From positions 27,285,873-27,349,872 of the forward strand of contig NC_083648.1 in the NCBI RefSeq assembly GCF_963576545.1: DNA of 64,000 nucleotides, in the 5' to 3' direction. Source of the DNA: Limanda limanda (lineage: Eukaryota; Chordata; Actinopteri; Pleuronectiformes; Pleuronectidae). The notes below the pieces were generated by a model that did no database searches, was not told the origin of the DNA, and saw only the letters and a program-made list of their open reading frames with translations. Positions 34,307 through 46,597 of the stretch are shown one piece after another; the stretch's first letter is position 1; every line of letters starts with the position of its first letter. The position numbers and the translations under genes are program-made.

Positions 34307-36218
34307 GAAAGTGGTTGCATCTGGACTAATTTGGGTCCTGCAGATCGATTGGTACCATCCCCGAGCTTGTACGACCTTCGGAAGAGGTCGACCGACGAAA
34401 TTCCCCCAAATCTGAGGAGATATTCTTGAATAACTTTTTTTGTGAAGGTCGGAGAGACTTGCAAGTAGGCTCTACCCCCACTAAATGGGGTAGCGCGCAT
34501 CGATCGGTACCATCCCTGAGCTTCTCCGACTTTCGGAAGGGTTAGGGTTAGGGTTAGGGATGAAAGCACATAGGAGAAAGAGATATTCTTGAATAACTTT
34601 TTTTGTGAAGGTCGGAGAGACTTGGAAAGTGGTTGCATCTGGACTATTTTGGGTCCTGCGGATCGATTGGTACCATCCCTGAGCTTGTACGACCTTCGGA
34701 AGAGGTCGACCGACGAAATTCCCCCAAATCTGAGGAGATATTCTTGAATAACTTTTTTTGTGAAGGTCGGAGAGACTTGCAAGTAGGCTCTACCCCCACT
34801 AAATGGGGTAGCGCGCATCGATCGGTACCATCCTTGAGCTTCTCCGACTTTCGGAAGGGTTAGGGTTAGGGTTAGGGATGAAAGCACATAGGAGAAAGAG
34901 ATATTCTTGAATAACTTTTTTTGTGAAGGTCGGAGAGACTTGCAAGTAGGCTCTACCCCCACTAAATGGGGTAGCGCGCATCGATCGGTACCATCCTTGA
35001 GCTTCTCCGACTTTCGGAAGGGTTAGGGTTAGGGATGAAAGCACATAGGAGAAAGAGATATTCTTGAATAACTTTTTTTGTGAAGGTCGGAGAGACTTGC
35101 AAGTAGGCTCTACCCCCACTAAATGGGGTAGCGCGCATCGATCGGTACCATCCCTGAGCTTCTCCGACTTTCGGAAGGGTTAGGGTTAGGGTTAGGGATG
35201 AAAGCACATAGGAGAAAGAGATATTCTTGAATAACTTTTTTTGTGAAGGTCGGAGAGACTTGGAAAGTGGTTGCATCTGGACTAATTTGGGTCCTGCGGA
35301 TCGATTGGTACCATCCCTGAGCTTGTACGACCTTCGGAAGAGGTCGACCGACGAAATTCCCCCAAATCTGAGGAGATATTCTTGAATAACTTTTTTTGTG
35401 AAGGTCGGAGAGACTTGCAAGTAGGCTCTACCCCCACTAAATGGGGTAGCGCGCATCGATCGGTACCATCCTTGAGCTTCTCCGACTTTCGGAAGGGTTA
35501 GGGTTAGGGTTAGGGATGAAAGCACATAGGAGAAAGAGATATTCTTGAATAACTTTTTTTGTGAAGGTCGGAGAGACTTGCAAGTAGGCTCTACCCCCAC
35601 TAAATGGGGTAGCGCGCATCGATCGGTACCATCCTTGAGCTTCTCCGACTTTCGGAAGGGTTAGGGTTAGGGATGAAAGCACATAGGAGAAAGAGATATT
35701 CTTGAATAACTTTTTTTGTGAAGGTCGGAGAGACTTGGAAAGTGGTTGCATCTGGACTAATTTGGGTCCTGCGGATCGATTGGTACCATCCCCGAGCTTG
35801 TACGACCTTCGGAAGAGGTCGACCGACGAAATTCCCCCAAATCTGAGGAGATATTCTTGAATAACTTTTTTTGTGAAGGTCGGAGAGACTTGCAAGTAGG
35901 CTCTACCCCCACTAAATGGGGTAGCGCGCATCGATCGGTACCATCCTTGAGCTTCTCCGACTTTCGGAAGGGTTAGGGTTAGGGTTAGGGATGAAAGCAC
36001 ATAGGAGAAAGAGATATTCTTGAATAACTTTTTTTGTGAAGGTCGGAGAGACTTGCAAGTAGGCTGTACCCCCACTAAATGGGGTAGTGCGCATCGATCG
36101 GTACCATCCTTGAGCTTCTCCGACTTTCGGAAGGGTTAGGGTTAGGGTTAGGGATGAAAGCACATAGGAGAAAGAGATATTCTTGAATAACTTTTTTTGT
36201 GAAGGTCGGAGAGACTTG
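34307..36218 (+). repeat. Module M copy 8 (12-mer, 1,912 bp)
   Basis: Standard order with x at 34943 and 35581. It matches M copy 7 (26492) at a distance of 7,815 bp up to about 35892, without the NheI variant. The final X (36056) has GCTGTACC and GTGCGCATCG. Confidence 0.93.
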
Positions 36219-37335
36219 GAAAGTGGTTGCATCTGGACTAATTTGGGTCCTGCAGATCGATTGGTACCATCCCCGAGCTTGTACGACCTTCGGAAGAGGT
36301 CGACCGACGAAATTCCCCCAAATCTGAGGAGATATTCTTGAATAACTTTTTTTGTGAAGGTCGGAGAGACTTGCAAGTAGGCTCTACCCCCACTAAATGG
36401 GGTAGCGCGCATCGATCGGTACCATCCTTGAGCTTCTCCGACTTTCGGAAGGGTTAGGGTTAGGGTTAGGGATGAAAGCACATAGGAGAAAGAGATATTC
36501 TTGAATAACTTTTTTTGTGAAGGTCGGAGAGACTTGGAAAGTGGTTGCATCTGGACTAATTTGGGTCCTGCGGATCGATTGGTACCATCCCCGAGCTTGT
36601 ACGACCTTCGGAAGAGGTCGACCGACGAAATTCCCCCAAATCTGAGGAGATATTCTTGAATAACTTTTTTTGTGAAGGTCGGAGAGACTTGCAAGTAGGC
36701 TCTACCCCCACTAAATGGGGTAGCGCGCATCGATCGGTACCATCCTTGAGCTTCTCCGACTTTCGGAAGGGTTAGGGTTAGGGTTAGGGATGAAAGCACA
36801 TAGGAGAAAGAGATATTCTTGAATAACTTTTTTTGTGAAGGTCGGAGAGACTTGGAAAGTGGTTGCATCTGGACTAATTTGGGTCCTGCGGATCGATTGG
36901 TACCATCCCCGAGCTTGTACGACCTTCGGAAGAGGTCGACCGACGAAATTCCCCCAAATCTGAGGAGATATTCTTGAATAACTTTTTTTGTGAAGGTCGG
37001 AGAGACTTGCAAGTAGGCTCTACCCCCACTAAATGGGGTAGCGCGCATCGATCGGTACCATCCTTGAGCTTCTCCGACTTTCGGAAGGGTTAGGGTTAGG
37101 GTTAGGGATGAAAGCACATAGGAGAAAGAGATATTCTTGAATAACTTTTTTTGTGAAGGTCGGAGAGACTTGCAAGTAGGCTCTACCCCCACTAAATGGG
37201 GTAGCGCTCATCGATCGGTACCATCCTTGAGCTTCTCCGACTTTCGGAAGGGTTAGGGTTAGGGTTAGGGATGAAAGCACATAGGAGAAAGAGATATTCT
37301 TGAATAACTTTTTTTGTGAAGGTCGGAGAGACTTG
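36219..37335 (+). repeat. 7-mer Y-X-Y-X-Y-X-X (1,117 bp), copy 1
   Basis: Three Y units (36219 GCAG, 36537 GCGG, 36855 GCGG) alternate with single X before the closing X-X. Because X+Y is 318 bp, this uninterrupted alternation gives the longest open frame of the window on the minus strand (426 codons, starting at a GTG at 37192), with no other sign of coding. Confidence 0.92.
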
Positions 37336-38766
37336 GAAAGTGGTTGCATCTGGACTAATTTGGGTCCTGCAGATCGATTGGTACCATCCCCGAGCTTGTA
37401 CGACCTTCGGAAGAGGTCGACCGACGAAATTCCCCCAAATCTGAGGAGATATTCTTGAATAACTTTTTTTGTGAAGGTCGGAGAGACTTGCAAGTAGGCT
37501 CTACCCCCACTAAATGGGGTAGCGCGCATCGATCGGTACCATCCCTGAGCTTCTCCGACTTTCGGAAGGGTTAGGGTTAGGGTTAGGGATGAAAGCACAT
37601 AGGAGAAAGAGATATTCTTGAATAACTTTTTTTGTGAAGGTCGGAGAGACTTGGAAAGTGGTTGCATCTGGACTAATTTGGGTCCTGCGGATCGATTGGT
37701 ACCATCCCTGAGCTTGTACGACCTTCGGAAGAGGTCGACCGACGAAATTCCCCCAAATCTGAGGAGATATTCTTGAATAACTTTTTTTGTGAAGGTCAAA
37801 GAGACTTGCAAGTAGGCTGTACCCCCACTAAATGGGGTAGCGCGCATCGAGCGGTACCATCCTTGAGCTTCTCCGACTTTCGGAAGGGTTAGGGTTAGGG
37901 TTAGGGATGAAAGCACATAGGAGAAAGAGATATTCTTGAATAACTTTTTTTGTGAAGGTCGGAGAGACTTGCAAGTAGGCTCTACCCCCACTAAATGGGG
38001 TAGCGCGCATCGATCGGTACCATCCTTGAGCTTCTCCGACTTTCGGAAGGGTTAGGGTTAGGGATGAAAGCACATAGGAGAAAGAGATATTCTTGAATAA
38101 CTTTTTTTGTGAAGGTCGGAGAGACTTGCAAGTAGGCTCTACCCCCACTAAATGGGGTAGCGCGCATCGATCAGTACCATCCCTGAGCTTCTCCGACTTT
38201 CGGAAGGGTTAGGGTTAGGGATGAAAGCACATAGGAGAAAGAGATATTCTTGAATAACTTTTTTTGTGAAGGTCGGAGAGACTTGAAAAGTGGTTGCATC
38301 TGGACTAATTTGGGTCCTGCGGATCGATTGGTACCATCCCCGAGCTTGTACGACCTTCGGAAGAGGTCGACCGACGAAATTCCCCCAAATCTGAGGAGAT
38401 ATTCTTGAATAACTTTTTTTGTGAAGGTCGGAGAGACTTGCAAGTAGGCTCTACCCCCACTAAATGGGGTAGCGCGCATCGATCAGTACCATCCTTGAGC
38501 TTCTCCGACTTTCGGAAGGGTTAGGGTTAGGGTTAGGGATGAAAGCACATAGGAGAAAGAGATATTCTTGAATAACTTTTTTTGTGAAGGTCGGAGAGAC
38601 TTGCAAGTAGGCTGTACCCCCACTAAATGGGGTAGTGCGCATCGATCAGTACCATCCTTGAGCTTCTCCGACTTTCGGAAGGGTTAGGGTTAGGGTTAGG
38701 GATGAAAGCACATAGGAGAAAGAGATATTCTTGAATAACTTTTTTTGTGAAGGTCGGAGAGACTTG
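37336..38766 (+). repeat. Short M module (9-mer, 1,431 bp), copy 3
   Basis: Y-X-Y-X-x-x-Y-X-X with x at 37972 and 38129. It matches copy 2 (31115) including GATCAGTACC in the second x. Confidence 0.93.
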
Positions 38767-40527
38767 GAAAGTGGTTGCATCTGGACTAATTTGGGTCCTG
38801 CAGATCGATTGGTACCATCCCCGAGCTTGTACGACCTTCGGAAGAGGTCGACCGACGAAATTCCCCCAAATCTGAGGAGATATTCTTGAATAACTTTTTT
38901 TGTGAAGGTCGGAGAGACTTGCAAGTAGGCTCTACCCCCACTAAATGGGGTAGCGCGCATCGATCGGTACCATCCTTGAGCTTCTCCGACTTTCGGAAGG
39001 GTTAGGGTTAGGGTTAGGGATGAAAGCACATAGGAGAAAGAGATATTCTTGAATAACTTTTTTTGTGAAGGTCGGAGAGACTTGGAAAGTGGTTGCATCT
39101 GGACTAATTTGGGTCCTGCGGATCGATTGGTACCATCCCCGAGCTTGTACGACCTTCGGAAGAGGTCGACCGACGAAATTCCCCCAAATCTGAGGAGATA
39201 TTCTTGAATAACTTTTTTTGTGAAGGTCGGAGAGACTTGCAAGTAGGCTCTACCCCCACTAAATGGGGTAGCGCGCATCGATCGGTACCATCGTTGAGCT
39301 TCTCCGACTTTCGGAAGGGTTAGGGTTAGGGTTAGGGATGAAAGCACATAGGAGAAAGAGATATTCTTGAATAACTTTTTTTGTGAAGGTCGGAGAGACT
39401 TGCAAGTAGGCTTTACCCCCACTAAATGGGGTAGCGCGCATCGATCGGTACCATCCTTGAGCTTCTCCGACTTTCGGAAGGGTTAGGGTTAGGGTTAGGG
39501 ATGAAAGCACATAGGAGAAAGAGATATTCTTGAATAACTTTTTTTGTGAAGGTCGGAGAGACTTGTAAAGTGGTTGCATCTGGACTAATTTGGGTCCTGC
39601 GGATCGATTGGTACCATCCCCGAGCTTGTACGACCTTCGGAAGAGGTCGACCGACGAAATTCCCCCAAATCTGAGGAGATATTCTTGAATAACTTTTTTT
39701 GTGAAGGTCGGAGAGACTTGCAAGTAGGCTCTACCCCCACTAAATGGGGTAGCGCGCATCGATCGGTACCATCCTTGAGCTTCTCCGACTTTCGGAAGGG
39801 TTAGGGTTAGGGTTAGGGATGAAAGCACATAGGAGAAAGAGATATTCTTGAATAACTTTTTTTGTGAAGGTCGGAGAGACTTGCAAGTAGGCTGTACCCC
39901 CACTAAATGGGGTAGTGCGCATCGATCGGTACCATCCTTGAGCTTCTCCGACTTTCGGAAGGGTTAGGGTTAGGGTTAGGGATGAAAGCACATAGGAGAA
40001 AGAGATATTCTTGAATAACTTTTTTTGTGAAGGTCGGAGAGACTTGGAAAGTGGTTGCATCTGGACTAATTTGGGTCCTGCGGATCGATTGGTACCATCC
40101 CCGAGCTTGTACGACCTTCGAAAGAGGTCGACCGACGAAATTCCCCCAAATCTGAGGAGATATTCTTGAATAACTTTTTTTGTGAAGGTCGGAGAGACTT
40201 GCAAGTAGGCTCTACCCCCACTAAATGGGGTAGCGCGCATCGATCGGTACCATCCTTGAGCTTCTCCGACTTTCGGAAGGGTTAGGGTTAGGGTTAGGGA
40301 TGAAAGCACATAGGAGAAAGAGATATTCTTGAATAACTTTTTTTGTGAAGGTCGGAGAGACTTGCAAGTAGGCTCTACCCCCACTAAATGGGGTAGCGCT
40401 CATCGATCGGTACCATCCTTGAGCTTCTCCGACTTTCGGAAGGGTTAGGGTTAGGGTTAGGGATGAAAGCACATAGGAGAAAGAGATATTCTTGAATAAC
40501 TTTTTTTGTGAAGGTCGGAGAGACTTG
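38767..40527 (+). repeat. Module N copy 4 (11-mer, 1,761 bp)
   Basis: Standard order; 6,221 bp from N copy 3, with the same ATCGTTGAG (39240) and GCTTTACC (39403) variants. Confidence 0.93.
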
Positions 40528-42439
40528 GAAAGTGGTTGCATCTGGACTAATTTGGGTCCTGCAGATCGATTGGTACCATCCCCGAGCTTGTACGACCTTC
40601 GGAAGAGGTCGACCGACGAAATTCCCCCAAATCTGAGGAGATATTCTTGAATAACTTTTTTTGTGAAGGTCGGAGAGACTTGCAAGTAGGCTCTACCCCC
40701 ACTAAATGGGGTAGCGCGCATCGATCGGTACCATCCCTGAGCTTCTCCGACTTTCGGAAGGGTTAGGGTTAGGGTTAGGGATGAAAGCACATAGGAGAAA
40801 GAGATATTCTTGAATAACTTTTTTTGTGAAGGTCGGAGAGACTTGGAAAGTGGTTGCATCTGGACTATTTTGGGTCCTGCGGATCGATTGGTACCATCCC
40901 TGAGCTTGTACGACCTTCGGAAGAGGTCGACCGACGAAATTCCCCCAAATCTGAGGAGATATTCTTGAATAACTTTTTTTGTGAAGGTCGGAGAGACTTG
41001 CAAGTAGGCTCTACCCCCACTAAATGGGGTAGCGCGCATCGATCGGTACCATCCTTGAGCTTCTCCGACTTTCGGAAGGGTTAGGGTTAGGGTTAGGGAT
41101 GAAAGCACATAGGAGAAAGAGATATTCTTGAATAACTTTTTTTGTGAAGGTCGGAGAGACTTGCAAGTAGGCTCTACCCCCACTAAATGGGGTAGCGCGC
41201 ATCGATCGGTACCATCCTTGAGCTTCTCCGACTTTCGGAAGGGTTAGGGTTAGGGATGAAAGCACATAGGAGAAAGAGATATTCTTGAATAACTTTTTTT
41301 GTGAAGGTCGGAGAGACTTGCAAGTAGGCTCTACCCCCACTAAATGGGGTAGCGCGCATCGATCGGTACCATCCCTGAGCTTCTCCGACTTTCGGAAGGG
41401 TTAGGGTTAGGGTTAGGGATGAAAGCACATAGGAGAAAGAGATATTCTTGAATAACTTTTTTTGTGAAGGTCGGAGAGACTTGGAAAGTGGTTGCATCTG
41501 GACTAATTTGGGTCCTGCGGATCGATTGGTACCATCCCTGAGCTTGTACGACCTTCGGAAGAGGTCGACCGACGAAATTCCCCCAAATCTGAGGAGATAT
41601 TCTTGAATAACTTTTTTTGTGAAGGTCGGAGAGACTTGCAAGTAGGCTCTACCCCCACTAAATGGGGTAGCGCGCATCGATCGGTACCATCCTTGAGCTT
41701 CTCCGACTTTCGGAAGGGTTAGGGTTAGGGTTAGGGATGAAAGCACATAGGAGAAAGAGATATTCTTGAATAACTTTTTTTGTGAAGGTCGGAGAGACTT
41801 GCAAGTAGGCTCTACCCCCACTAAATGGGGTAGCGCGCATCGATCGGTACCATCCTTGAGCTTCTCCGACTTTCGGAAGGGTTAGGGTTAGGGATGAAAG
41901 CACATAGGAGAAAGAGATATTCTTGAATAACTTTTTTTGTGAAGGTCGGAGAGACTTGGAAAGTGGTTGCATCTGGACTAATTTGGGTCCTGCGGATCGA
42001 TTGGTACCATCCCCGAGCTTGTACGACCTTCGGAAGAGGTCGACCGACGAAATTCCCCCAAATCTGAGGAGATATTCTTGAATAACTTTTTTTGTGAAGG
42101 TCGGAGAGACTTGCAAGTAGGCTCTACCCCCACTAAATGGGGTAGCGCGCATCGATCGGTACCATCCTTGAGCTTCTCCGACTTTCGGAAGGGTTAGGGT
42201 TAGGGTTAGGGATGAAAGCACATAGGAGAAAGAGATATTCTTGAATAACTTTTTTTGTGAAGGTCGGAGAGACTTGCAAGTAGGCTGTACCCCCACTAAA
42301 TGGGGTAGTGCGCATCGATCGGTACCATCCTTGAGCTTCTCCGACTTTCGGAAGGGTTAGGGTTAGGGTTAGGGATGAAAGCACATAGGAGAAAGAGATA
42401 TTCTTGAATAACTTTTTTTGTGAAGGTCGGAGAGACTTG
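40528..42439 (+). repeat. Module M copy 9 (12-mer, 1,912 bp)
   Basis: Standard order, with x at 41164 and 41802; 6,221 bp from M copy 8, including GGACTATTTTGGG at 40846. Confidence 0.93.
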
Positions 42440-44037
42440 GAAAGTGGTTGCATCTGGACTAATTTGGGTCCTGCAGATCGATTGGTACCATCCCCGAGCT
42501 TGTACGACCTTCGGAAGAGGTCGACCGACGAAATTCCCCCAAATCTGAGGAGATATTCTTGAATAACTTTTTTTGTGAAGGTCGGAGAGACTTGCAAGTA
42601 GGCTCTACCCCCACTAAATGGGGTAGCGCGCATCGATCGGTACCATCCTTGAGCTTCTCCGACTTTCGGAAGGGTTAGGGTTAGGGTTAGGGATGAAAGC
42701 ACATAGGAGAAAGAGATATTCTTGAATAACTTTTTTTGTGAAGGTCGGAGAGACTTGGAAAGTGGTTGCATCTGGACTAATTTGGGTCCTGCGGATCGAT
42801 TGGTACCATCCCCGAGCTTGTACGACCTTCGGAAGAGGTCGACCGACGAAATTCCCCCAAATCTGAGGAGATATTCTTGAATAACTTTTTTTGTGAAGGT
42901 CGGAGAGACTTGCAAGTAGGCTCTACCCCCACTAAATGGGGTAGCGCGCATCGATCGGTACCATCCTTGAGCTTCTCCGACTTTCGGAAGGGTTAGGGTT
43001 AGGGTTAGGGATGAAAGCACATAGGAGAAAGAGATATTCTTGAATAACTTTTTTTGTGAAGGTCGGAGAGACTTGGAAAGTGGTTGCATCTGGACTAATT
43101 TGGGTCCTGCGGATCGATTGGTACCATCCCCGAGCTTGTACGACCTTCGGAAGAGGTCGACCGACGAAATTCCCCCAAATCTGAGGAGATATTCTTGAAT
43201 AACTTTTTTTGTGAAGGTCGGAGAGACTTGCAAGTAGGCTCTACCCCCACTAAATGGGGTAGCGCGCATCGATCGGTACCATCCTTGAGCTTCTCCGACT
43301 TTCGGAAGGGTTAGGGTTAGGGTTAGGGATGAAAGCACATAGGAGAAAGAGATATTCTTGAATAACTTTTTTTGTGAAGGTCGGAGAGACTTGCAAGTAG
43401 GCTGTACCCCCACTAAATGGGGTAGCGCTCATCGATCGGTACCATCCTTGAGCTTCTCCGACTTTCGGAAGGGTTAGGGTTAGGGTTAGGGATGAAAGCA
43501 CATAGGAGAAAGAGATATTCTTGAATAACTTTTTTTGTGAAGGTCGGAGAGACTTGGAAAGTGGTTGCATCTGGACTAATTTGGGTCCTGCAGATCGATT
43601 GGTACCATCCCCGAGCTTGTACGACCTTTGGAAGAGGTCGACCGACGAAATTCCCCCAAATCTGAGGAGATATTCTTGAATAACTTTTTTTGTGAAGGTC
43701 GGAGAGACTTGCAAGTAGGCTCTACCCCCACTAAATGGGGTAGCGCGCATCGATCGGTACCATCCTTGAGCTTCTCCGACTTTCGGAAGGGTTAGGGTTA
43801 GGGTTAGGGATGAAAGCACATAGGAGAAAGAGATATTCTTGAATAACTTTTTTTGTGAAGGTCGGAGAGACTTGCAAGTAGGCTCTACCCCCACTAAATG
43901 GGGTAGCGCTCATCGATCGGTACCATCCTTGAGCTTCTCCGACTTTCGGAAGGGTTAGGGTTAGGGTTAGGGATGAAAGCACATAGGAGAAAGAGATATT
44001 CTTGAATAACTTTTTTTGTGAAGGTCGGAGAGACTTG
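42440..44037 (+). repeat. 1.6-kb tandem duplication, copy 1 (1,598 bp)
   Basis: Ten monomers, Y-X-Y-X-Y-X-X-Y-X-X, repeated at 44038-45635. Both copies hold a Y with CTTTGGAAG (43557 and 45155), a form otherwise seen only at 56347, 58581 and 60179. The last X of the two copies differs (43875 has GCGCTCATCG, 45473 has GACATA), so the true copy ends one monomer short. Confidence 0.88.
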
Positions 44038-45635
44038 GAAAGTGGTTGCATCTGGACTAATTTGGGTCCTGCAGATCGATTGGTACCATCCCCGAGCTTG
44101 TACGACCTTCGGAAGAGGTCGACCGACGAAATTCCCCCAAATCTGAGGAGATATTCTTGAATAACTTTTTTTGTGAAGGTCGGAGAGACTTGCAAGTAGG
44201 CTCTACCCCCACTAAATGGGGTAGCGCGCATCGATCGGTACCATCCTTGAGCTTCTCCGACTTTCGGAAGGGTTAGGGTTAGGGTTAGGGATGAAAGCAC
44301 ATAGGAGAAAGAGATATTCTTGAATAACTTTTTTTGTGAAGGTCGGAGAGACTTGGAAAGTGGTTGCATCTGGACTAATTTGGGTCCTGCGGATCGATTG
44401 GTACCATCCCCGAGCTTGTACGACCTTCGGAAGAGGTCGACCGACGAAATTCCCCCAAATCTGAGGAGATATTCTTGAATAACTTTTTTTGTGAAGGTCG
44501 GAGAGACTTGCAAGTAGGCTCTACCCCCACTAAATGGGGTAGCGCGCATCGATCGGTACCATCCTTGAGCTTCTCCGACTTTCGGAAGGGTTAGGGTTAG
44601 GGTTAGGGATGAAAGCACATAGGAGAAAGAGATATTCTTGAATAACTTTTTTTGTGAAGGTCGGAGAGACTTGGAAAGTGGTTGCATCTGGACTAATTTG
44701 GGTCCTGCGGATCGATTGGTACCATCCCCAAGCTTGTACGACCTTCGGAAGAGGTCGACCGACGAAATTCCCCCAAATCTGAGGAGATATTCTTGAATAA
44801 CTTTTTTTGTGAAGGTCGGAGAGACTTGCAAGTAGGCTCTACCCCCACTAAATGGGGTAGCGCGCATCGATCGGTACCATCCTTGAGCTTCTCCGACTTT
44901 CGGAAGGGTTAGGGTTAGGGTTAGGGATGAAAGCACATAGGAGAAAGAGATATTCTTGAATAACTTTTTTTGTGAAGGTCGGAGAGACTTGCAAGTAGGC
45001 TGTACCCCCACTAAATGGGGTAGCGCTCATCGATCGGTACCATCCTTGAGCTTCTCCGACTTTCGGAAGGGTTAGGGTTAGGGTTAGGGATGAAAGCACA
45101 TAGGAGAAAGAGATATTCTTGAATAACTTTTTTTGTGAAGGTCGGAGAGACTTGGAAAGTGGTTGCATCTGGACTAATTTGGGTCCTGCAGATCGATTGG
45201 TACCATCCCCGAGCTTGTACGACCTTTGGAAGAGGTCGACCGACGAAATTCCCCCAAATCTGAGGAGATATTCTTGAATAACTTTTTTTGTGAAGGTCGG
45301 AGAGACTTGCAAGTAGGCTCTACCCCCACTAAATGGGGTAGCGCGCATCGATCGGTACCATCCTTGAGCTTCTCCGACTTTCGGAAGGGTTAGGGTTAGG
45401 GTTAGGGATGAAAGCACATAGGAGAAAGAGATATTCTTGAATAACTTTTTTTGTGAAGGTCGGAGAGACTTGCAAGTAGGCTCTACCCCCACTAAATGGG
45501 GTAGCGCGCATCGATCGGTACCATCCTTGAGCTTCTCCGACTTTCGGAAGGGTTAGGGTTAGGGTTAGGGATGAAAGCACATAGGAGAAAGACATATTCT
45601 TGAATAACTTTTTTTGTGAAGGTCGGAGAGACTTG
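44038..45635 (+). repeat. 1.6-kb tandem duplication, copy 2 (1,598 bp)
   Basis: Second copy of 42440-44037. Its third Y (44674) has CCCCAAGCTTG, creating a HindIII site at 44730-44735 that is absent in copy 1 and returns only at 59754-59759. Confidence 0.88.
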
Positions 45636-46597
45636 TAAAGTGGTTGCATCTGGACTAATTTGGGTCCTGCGGATCGATTGGTACCATCCCCGAGCTTGTA
45701 CGACCTTCGGAAGAGGTCGACCGACGAAATTCCCCCAAATCTGAGGAGATATTCTTGAATAACTTTTTTTGTGAAGGTCGGAGAGACTTGCAAGTAGGCT
45801 CTACCCCCACTAAATGGGGTAGCGCGCATCGATCGGTACCATCCTTGAGCTTCTCCGACTTTCGGAAGGGTTAGGGTTAGGGTTAGGGATGAAAGCACAT
45901 AGGAGAAAGAGATATTCTTGAATAACTTTTTTTGTGAAGGTCGGAGAGACTTGCAAGTAGGCTGTACCCCCACTAAATGGGGTAGTGCGCATCGATCAGT
46001 ACCATCTTTGAGCTTCTCCGACTTTCGGAAGGGTTAGGGTTAGGGTTAGGGATGAAAGCACATAGGAGAAAGAGATATTCTTGAATAACTTTTTTTGTGA
46101 AGGTCGGAGAGACTTGGAAAGTGGTTGCATCTGGACTAATTTGGGTCCTGCGGATCGATTGGTACCATCCCCGAGCTTGTACGACCTTCGAAAGAGGTCG
46201 ACCGACGAAATTCCCCCAAATCTGAGGAGATATTCTTGAATAACTTTTTTTGTGAAGGTCGGAGAGACTTGCAAGTAGGCTCTACCCCCACTAAATGGGG
46301 TAGCGCGCATCGATCGGTACCATCCTTGAGCTTCTCCGACTTTCGGAAGGGTTAGGGTTAGGGTTAGGGATGAAAGCACATAGGAGAAAGAGATATTCTT
46401 GAATAACTTTTTTTGTGAAGGTCGGAGAGACTTGCAAGTAGGCTCTACCCCCACTAAATGGGGTAGCGCTCATCGATCGGTACCATCCTTGAGCTTCTCC
46501 GACTTTTGGAAGGGTTAGGGTTAGGGTTAGGGATGAAAGCACATAGGAGAAAGAGATATTCTTGAATAACTTTTTTTGTGAAGGTCGGAGAGACTTG
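45636..46597 (+). repeat. Two Y-X-X trimers (2 x 481 bp)
   Basis: Y 45636 (begins with T), X 45791, X 45954 (GCTGTACC, GTGCGCATCG, GATCAGTACC, ATCTTTGAG), Y 46117 (CTTCGAAAG), X 46272, X 46435 (GCGCTCATCG, and the unusual GACTTTTGGAAG). They resemble the second half of module N. Confidence 0.91.

Larger units (their letters stand above)
30789..37009 (+). repeat. 6.2-kb tandem duplication, copy 1 (6,221 bp)
   Basis: Thirty-nine monomers are repeated at 37010-43230 with the same order and the same rare variants: GCATCGAGCGG at about 31627 and 37848, GATCAGTACCATCCCTG in the x at 31908 and 38129, ATCGTTGAG in the X at 33019 and 39240, GGACTATTTTGGG in the Y at 34625 and 40846. I saw no difference between the copies at the places compared. 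The block contains the second 2.7-kb repeat, one N and one full M module. Confidence 0.95.
37010..43230 (+). repeat. 6.2-kb tandem duplication, copy 2 (6,221 bp)
   Basis: Second copy of 30789-37009. Past its end the match decays: the X at 43394 has GCTGTACC against GCTCTACC at 37173, and the next Y has CTTTGG against CTTCGG. Confidence 0.95.

Noticed and set aside
30789..43230. Declaring the 6.2-kb copies an assembly error
   Set aside because: The copies look identical, but smaller duplications around them carry distinct base changes, which shows the assembly can separate copies. It stays open and is listed as something to test.
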